A stretch of DNA of 64,000 nt. It comes from Sanderia malayensis (taxonomy: Eukaryota > Cnidaria > Scyphozoa > Semaeostomeae > Pelagiidae). Positions 60,593-64,000 of the stretch are shown one piece after another. Position numbers and translations under genes: made by a program. How positions within the stretch are numbered: position 1 is the stretch's first letter; each line of letters opens with the position of its first letter. The notes beneath the pieces are model-generated. The model was given only the letters and a program-made list of their open reading frames with translations, had not been told where the DNA came from and searched no databases. The DNA lies in contig RQOL01000796.1 in the NCBI GenBank assembly GCA_013076295.1, forward strand, positions 1 through 64,000, given 5' to 3'.

Positions 60593-61480
60593 ATCGAAAG
60601 TAAGAGTAAAAATTAAAAAGATCAAACCTGATTTCCTCTCTTGAATCTTTTTTAGTCTTCACCTCACTTGTGCAACGGATTATGTGAAGAGTATCACGTG
60701 TGCACGGCCTCTCATGTTGTCGTCCTCCTTCGCAGGACACACAGGGAGATAGAATGTCCACATCATCTGTAAAGAATGAATGAACTCCAGCCATTATGCC
60801 ATTTTCTGTGCCCAAATCAGTGTATAGCTCTTTGGGACAACCTCCTTGCGCACAAACAGTTTCCAAGTAATATGCAGCTATATTGTCAGGCAAATTGTTG
60901 GAACGTGTGATGTACAGCCATAAAACTTTCCTGCTATAGCCATCGATGCATCCGTGTATCGGGAAGCCAAATGGCTTTAACTTGTTGTACCCATCAGCAT
61001 GCCAAACTTCCTTGTCGTACCCATCAGCATGCCAAACACACAATTTCCTCCACAGCTTTTCTTGGTACTCGTATACCTCGCTGCTGTAGCGCATGCCAAA
61101 CGCTGCGGTAGCATCATCTGCCCATCAAGGATTTCCATGATAGAATTTCTTAATGACTGATGATTATATTCCACCTTGTTTCTTCTAAGGTTGTATTGTT
61201 TGAGCTTTCGTTTCAGCTGAGCAAGGCTAAGATTTATCTTGTGATCTGTTTTCATCATTTCACAAATCTGTTGGTACTTGTGTCCTCTATAAAATAGTGA
61301 TTCCAGTATTACTCTTTCGTTGTCCGCCATCTTTTCAAACAGCAATCAGCATTTAATAGAAGCCAGTGTCTGTTGGCGGTCATCTCTTAATAAAGCCCAT
61401 GGAAATAATAATTATACAAATAATAATAATAATAATAATAATTAGCAAATTGATATTGTACTGGGTTGTTTTCTATTGTA

Positions 61481-61640
61481 AAATTGAAATTGCTGTGAGC
61501 AAATTGATATTGTCGTGAGCAAATTGATATTGCCGTGAGCAAATTGATATTGTCGTGAGCAAATTGATATTGCCCTGAGCAAATTGAAATTGCCGTGAGC
61601 AAACTGAAATTGTCGTGATCAAATTGAAAGTGCCGTGAAC
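61481..61640 (-). repeat. Minisatellite in right terminal repeat, 8 x 20 bp
   Basis: Eight units of AAATTGATATTGTCGTGAGC and variants, in register from 61481 to 61640, the reverse complement of the left array. They are followed by TTTTGGGCCACCGTA at the element's end. A further partial unit lies at 61444-61464. An (ATT)n run at 61411-61442 lies just inside. Confidence 0.9.
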
Positions 61641-61684
61641 TTTTGGGCCACCGTAATTTTCAGTTCCTGAGAGGGGTTAACCAC

Positions 61685-61755
61685 AAGCATCTTGCTAAGT
61701 AAATTCTGCCGTAATTGGCTAGCTATTTTTATTTTTTTATGCTTCCCTTTATTTT
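61685..61755 (+). repeat. Isolated piece of the 356-bp satellite
   Basis: ATCTTGCTAAGTAAATTCTG followed by CCGTAATTGGCTAGCTATTT matches the satellite unit at 36735-38165 in the same orientation. It lies directly outside the right end of the IS3EU-like element. Confidence 0.7.
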
Positions 61756-62660
61756 CTATTTTTTATTTTTTATGAGTCTGCGCAACAATGAACGAAAAAC
61801 CGTACAGCTGAGTCAGCAGAAAAGCTGCCTCATTTTCAAAAAAAAAATCCGCTGACTGAAAGCGACTCGCTTTCAATACCGCACAAAGTCACTCTCCTGC
61901 TGAATTTTATCCTTGTCTCATTTCTGATATGTTTGACAATTAAAGGTTAATAATGTAAGTCAGATTTCCTGAACACCAACTTACCGCTTACGTAGCTTAA
62001 AAAATTTGGGAAAAATCTCACCAAAAGTGAAGTCGGAATCGGAAATCAAACTGAGTGAAGAAATGAAGGTAACATGTGTCGCACAGAGAGTAATTTCCTT
62101 ACAGAAAACTTATTTTTGAAGAGTGTTGCATTTTTAGAATTGCAAACCAACATAATACAATATACTATCACGTAGTCCTTCCTGTTATTCTTTTTTTGTT
62201 TGGGTCAATCCTCTGTCTTTTCAACACTCATAATCCTTGTCAATAACAAAGCCAAGAGATATGGCCTGCATTCCAACATGTGTTGTCAGTGAATTGAGAC
62301 GTTGCACATATTGTTCTGAGAATGTCATGCATATGATTTTTGCTTGCAGCTATGATCGCGCCATTTTGAGAATAATAATAAAAAAACCCGACCCACGCGA
62401 TGCTTTGCCATTTTCACATGGTGGAACGGCGATTAGGACAATGGAAATTGCATTTGAGCAATCAAATCATCTGGCAGAAGGTTGCCAGATAGATTTGATT
62501 GGTTACTAAACAACAGACAAGGAAAAGACAGACATATTGAAGTCAAAGTATATTGATGCTTTTAATTTTAAATTAAAAACCTCAAAGAAATTATCTTTAA
62601 AGTATTCTGTTATGTTCATTATACTGAAAATTCATGGTTGCTCTTACAATATTATTACAA
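61756..62660. other. No recognised gene
   Basis: A 90-codon frame (62237-62509) has no motif I recognise and is not supported by splice signals. The rest is AT-rich. Confidence 0.4.
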
Positions 62661-63620
62661 CTGGGGGTCATCATTCGCTTCGCTCGTTCGCTTCAGCCCG
62701 TCAAGTAAAAAAGCTTATTCTGGTTGGTGCGCTACATTCGCTCCCGCTCATGCCCATCCATTAGATTGGCTCGCTCTGCTCGCCTAAGAGTGTTTTATCA
62801 ACAAAGGGTGATTGGATGGCACGAGCTGCATTCGCTGGCGCTCATGCCCCGTCTAATTGATTGGTTTGCTGCGCTCGCCTGATAGTCTGTTGTTGAGATT
62901 AGTTAACTGGTTGGTATGCATGCACGTGTTCTATTCGCTTTCGCTTATGCTTTTTGGGGTGTATAAATAGAGACTGACAGATTAGCCTCGTTTTCAGAAA
63001 TGTAGCCTCGTATTGGTGGACAGGCTAAAATGGATCATATAGTGGCAATAGACCTCTGAAACACAATACTTTTGGTGTAAGGTTAATGAAAAGCTAATTA
63101 ATGTAAATCGAAGTTAACTTAAATTTGACTAATATACATAGGTCATAACAGATGAGGTTTGATATTGGGCAAGAATTTCATTTCAATCACAATGATATAG
63201 GTAATACATTGTCACTTTAGCGGTTTCCCATTTCAGTCAATTATTATGAGGCAATAGCCTGTCACAAAAAGCTAGTGAAATTAAAATGTGATTGGAACTT
63301 ACCTAGGCTCCATGAGTTTGTTAAGGATTCCATTTACTTTTCATATATGTTGTAGTAAAGGTTTGTTTGAGTCATTTGACAATTGCATGGTGTGATTAGC
63401 AAACATTAGTGACATTGACAGCTTTGGTTCAGCACTTCAGCATTTGTTTGCTAAGTATCATATGGGAAAAAAGGAATAATTAATAGTGCCAAATAATACG
63501 GGACAATAGAACAATATGATGGTTGTGAAGCCGCATTGATTGATCCCCTTTCTGGATTACTTCAAAAACATGTTTCAAATGCAAAATCTGTGAAAATTAT
63601 ATTTATGCTTTACTACATAA
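62661..63620 (-). repeat. Right arm of long inverted repeat
   Basis: Reverse complement of 11430-12305 with substitutions. It begins at GGGGGTCATCATTCGC and includes three tandem modules of about 90 bp built of GCTCATGCC and GCTCGCC words (about 62715-62960), one more than the left arm. Weak similarity may continue past 63620 toward the window edge. Confidence 0.75.
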
Positions 63621-64000
63621 CTTGACGTACTAATAGAAAGAGGTAGATAGAGATTGTTTATCAATTAGTGGAAACAAACTTTCATGTTCTTGTAATATAT
63701 TTTCATTGGCTTTCTGCATTTGTGCAAGTGTTCATGTAATGCATGAATTATTAATTAGATCACCTGACAGTGTGTGTATGTAACATCCAGGTTAGTTTTC
63801 CTAGACCTTAAAAAATTTTTACTGTAAACATCATTACAGTAGCTTCCCTGACATACAACAATGAAACTAAACGGGAAAAGCCTTTGAAGATGATTTTTAT
63901 GTCATTCATCATTAATATTGGTAAAAAACTTCCGTTAACTTTAGTTTCCAGATGTTGATGTATGTAACACATAGAGGCAATGGCACAAAGGAATCCATAA
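63621..64000. other. AT-rich window end
   Basis: No gene recognised; possibly the diverged outer part of the inverted repeat. Confidence 0.4.

Larger units (their letters stand above)
52270..60755 (-). mobile_element. DIRS-type retrotransposon, itself split by a LINE
   Basis: In minus-strand order: a gag-like ORF (60592-59266), the reverse transcriptase/RNase H (59245 to 52846, interrupted) and the start of a tyrosine recombinase (52744-52274). This order is that of DIRS elements, which integrate by tyrosine recombinase and make no target duplication. The borders are inferred from where the DDE gene breaks (FFTDDVD at right, HKYVPSPRNQ at left). The recombinase catalytic part is missing, so either the 3' side was lost or the left border is a deletion. 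Confidence 0.75.
51777..61330 (-). pseudogene. Integrase-core DDE transposase, split by a DIRS element
   Basis: The N-terminal part starts at ATG 61330: a helix-turn-helix (ERVILESLFYRGHKYQQI), then a frame change near 61090. Then come WHADGYDK, GCIDGYSRKVLWL and ELYTDLGTENG, with the first two catalytic acids. After FFTDDVD (about 60757) the gene is interrupted. It resumes at about 52275 as HKYVPSPRNQRIEG, giving the catalytic glutamate. It continues ECFWFCF, NTHYIRKSRFDTVSGRPD, and after another frame change near 51965 ends at 51777. A 30-bp tandem duplication at about 60991-61050 repeats WHADGY. Integrase-core proteins of this kind are widespread and multicopy in fish, corals and other marine animals. 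This should be the element's transposase. Confidence 0.8.
42139..61655. mobile_element. 19.5-kb IS3EU-like transposon with nested insertions
   Basis: The ends are inverted: TACGGTGGCCCAAAAGTTCA from 42139 and its complement ending at 61655, each followed inward by an array of 20-bp units. The direct repeat ATTTTC flanks both (42133-42138 and 61656-61661). The element's own genes are an integrase-core DDE transposase (-) and a HECT-domain gene (+). Two retroelements, a CR1-type LINE and a DIRS, were inserted later, and each contains a further insertion. The integrase-core transposase and 6-bp duplication suggest the IS3EU group; I state that from memory of the family. Confidence 0.75.

Noticed and set aside
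52270..60755. Endogenous retrovirus explanation for the RT/RNase H region
   Set aside because: No protease, integrase or envelope; the gag-RT/RH-tyrosine recombinase order and RT type fit DIRS.
62237..62509. 90-codon plus-strand frame
   Set aside because: No recognisable domain or conserved signal.
1..64000. Bacterial or organellar origin
   Set aside because: Spliced genes, satellites and animal transposon families throughout.

Overview
This is a eukaryotic, AT-rich, intron-bearing segment that is almost wholly made of transposable elements. I see no ordinary single-copy host gene. The mix of families points to an early-branching or marine invertebrate. The families are Helitron/Helentron, ISL2EU with THAP and YqaJ genes, Kolobok with THAP, Mutator-like, pogo, an IS3EU-like element, DIRS, Penelope-like, and CR1/L2-type LINEs with PHD, zinc-knuckle and 2A-like motifs. 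A cnidarian (anthozoan) is my best guess. This rests on family content and protein style, not on a marker gene.

Layout: 0.2-0.7 kb is a run of nested inverted repeats. 2.4-7.5 kb is an autonomous-type Helitron gene with introns and several lesions. 7.77-10.04 kb is an ISL2EU element (AT target duplication) reduced by internal deletion to a THAP/HTH stub facing a truncated YqaJ gene. 11.4-12.3 kb is one arm of a long inverted repeat whose partner lies at 62.7-63.6 kb. 12.5-14.9 kb holds two oppositely transcribed multi-exon genes; one has an OTU/vertnin-like domain, and a tRNA-like sequence lies in its intron. 15.8-18.3 kb has two fold-back elements with mariner-like ends. 18.9-21.6 kb is a decayed Helentron, cut by a 5.2-kb Kolobok element (21744-26919, TTAA target duplication). 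That element carries a nine-exon-type transposase gene (+) and, convergent to it, an intact three-exon gene (-) whose product resembles the cytosolic zinc-binding ballast domain of P2X7 receptors.

27.7-42.1 kb holds a LINE fragment, a zinc-finger gene, a 2-kb satellite rich in GATC, an open Mutator-like transposase, a conserved hypothetical gene with a homopolymer frameshift, a 356-bp satellite, a Penelope-like GIY-YIG fragment and a second, decayed Mutator-like copy.

42139-61655 is the most structured region. It is a 19.5-kb unit bounded by inverted repeats built of 20-bp minisatellite units and by the direct repeat ATTTTC. Its own genes are a DDE integrase-core transposase (-) and a zinc-ribbon/UIM/HECT ubiquitin-ligase-like gene (+). 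A CR1-type LINE sits in the HECT intron (candidate duplication AACTATCA) and is itself split by a pogo element (TA). A DIRS element splits the DDE gene and is itself split by an L2/CR1-type LINE (candidate duplication ATCTA). Removing the insertions leaves a two-gene transposon of roughly 5 kb.

Most element genes carry one or a few lesions, often a single in-frame stop in an otherwise continuous frame. Several families were therefore probably active recently.
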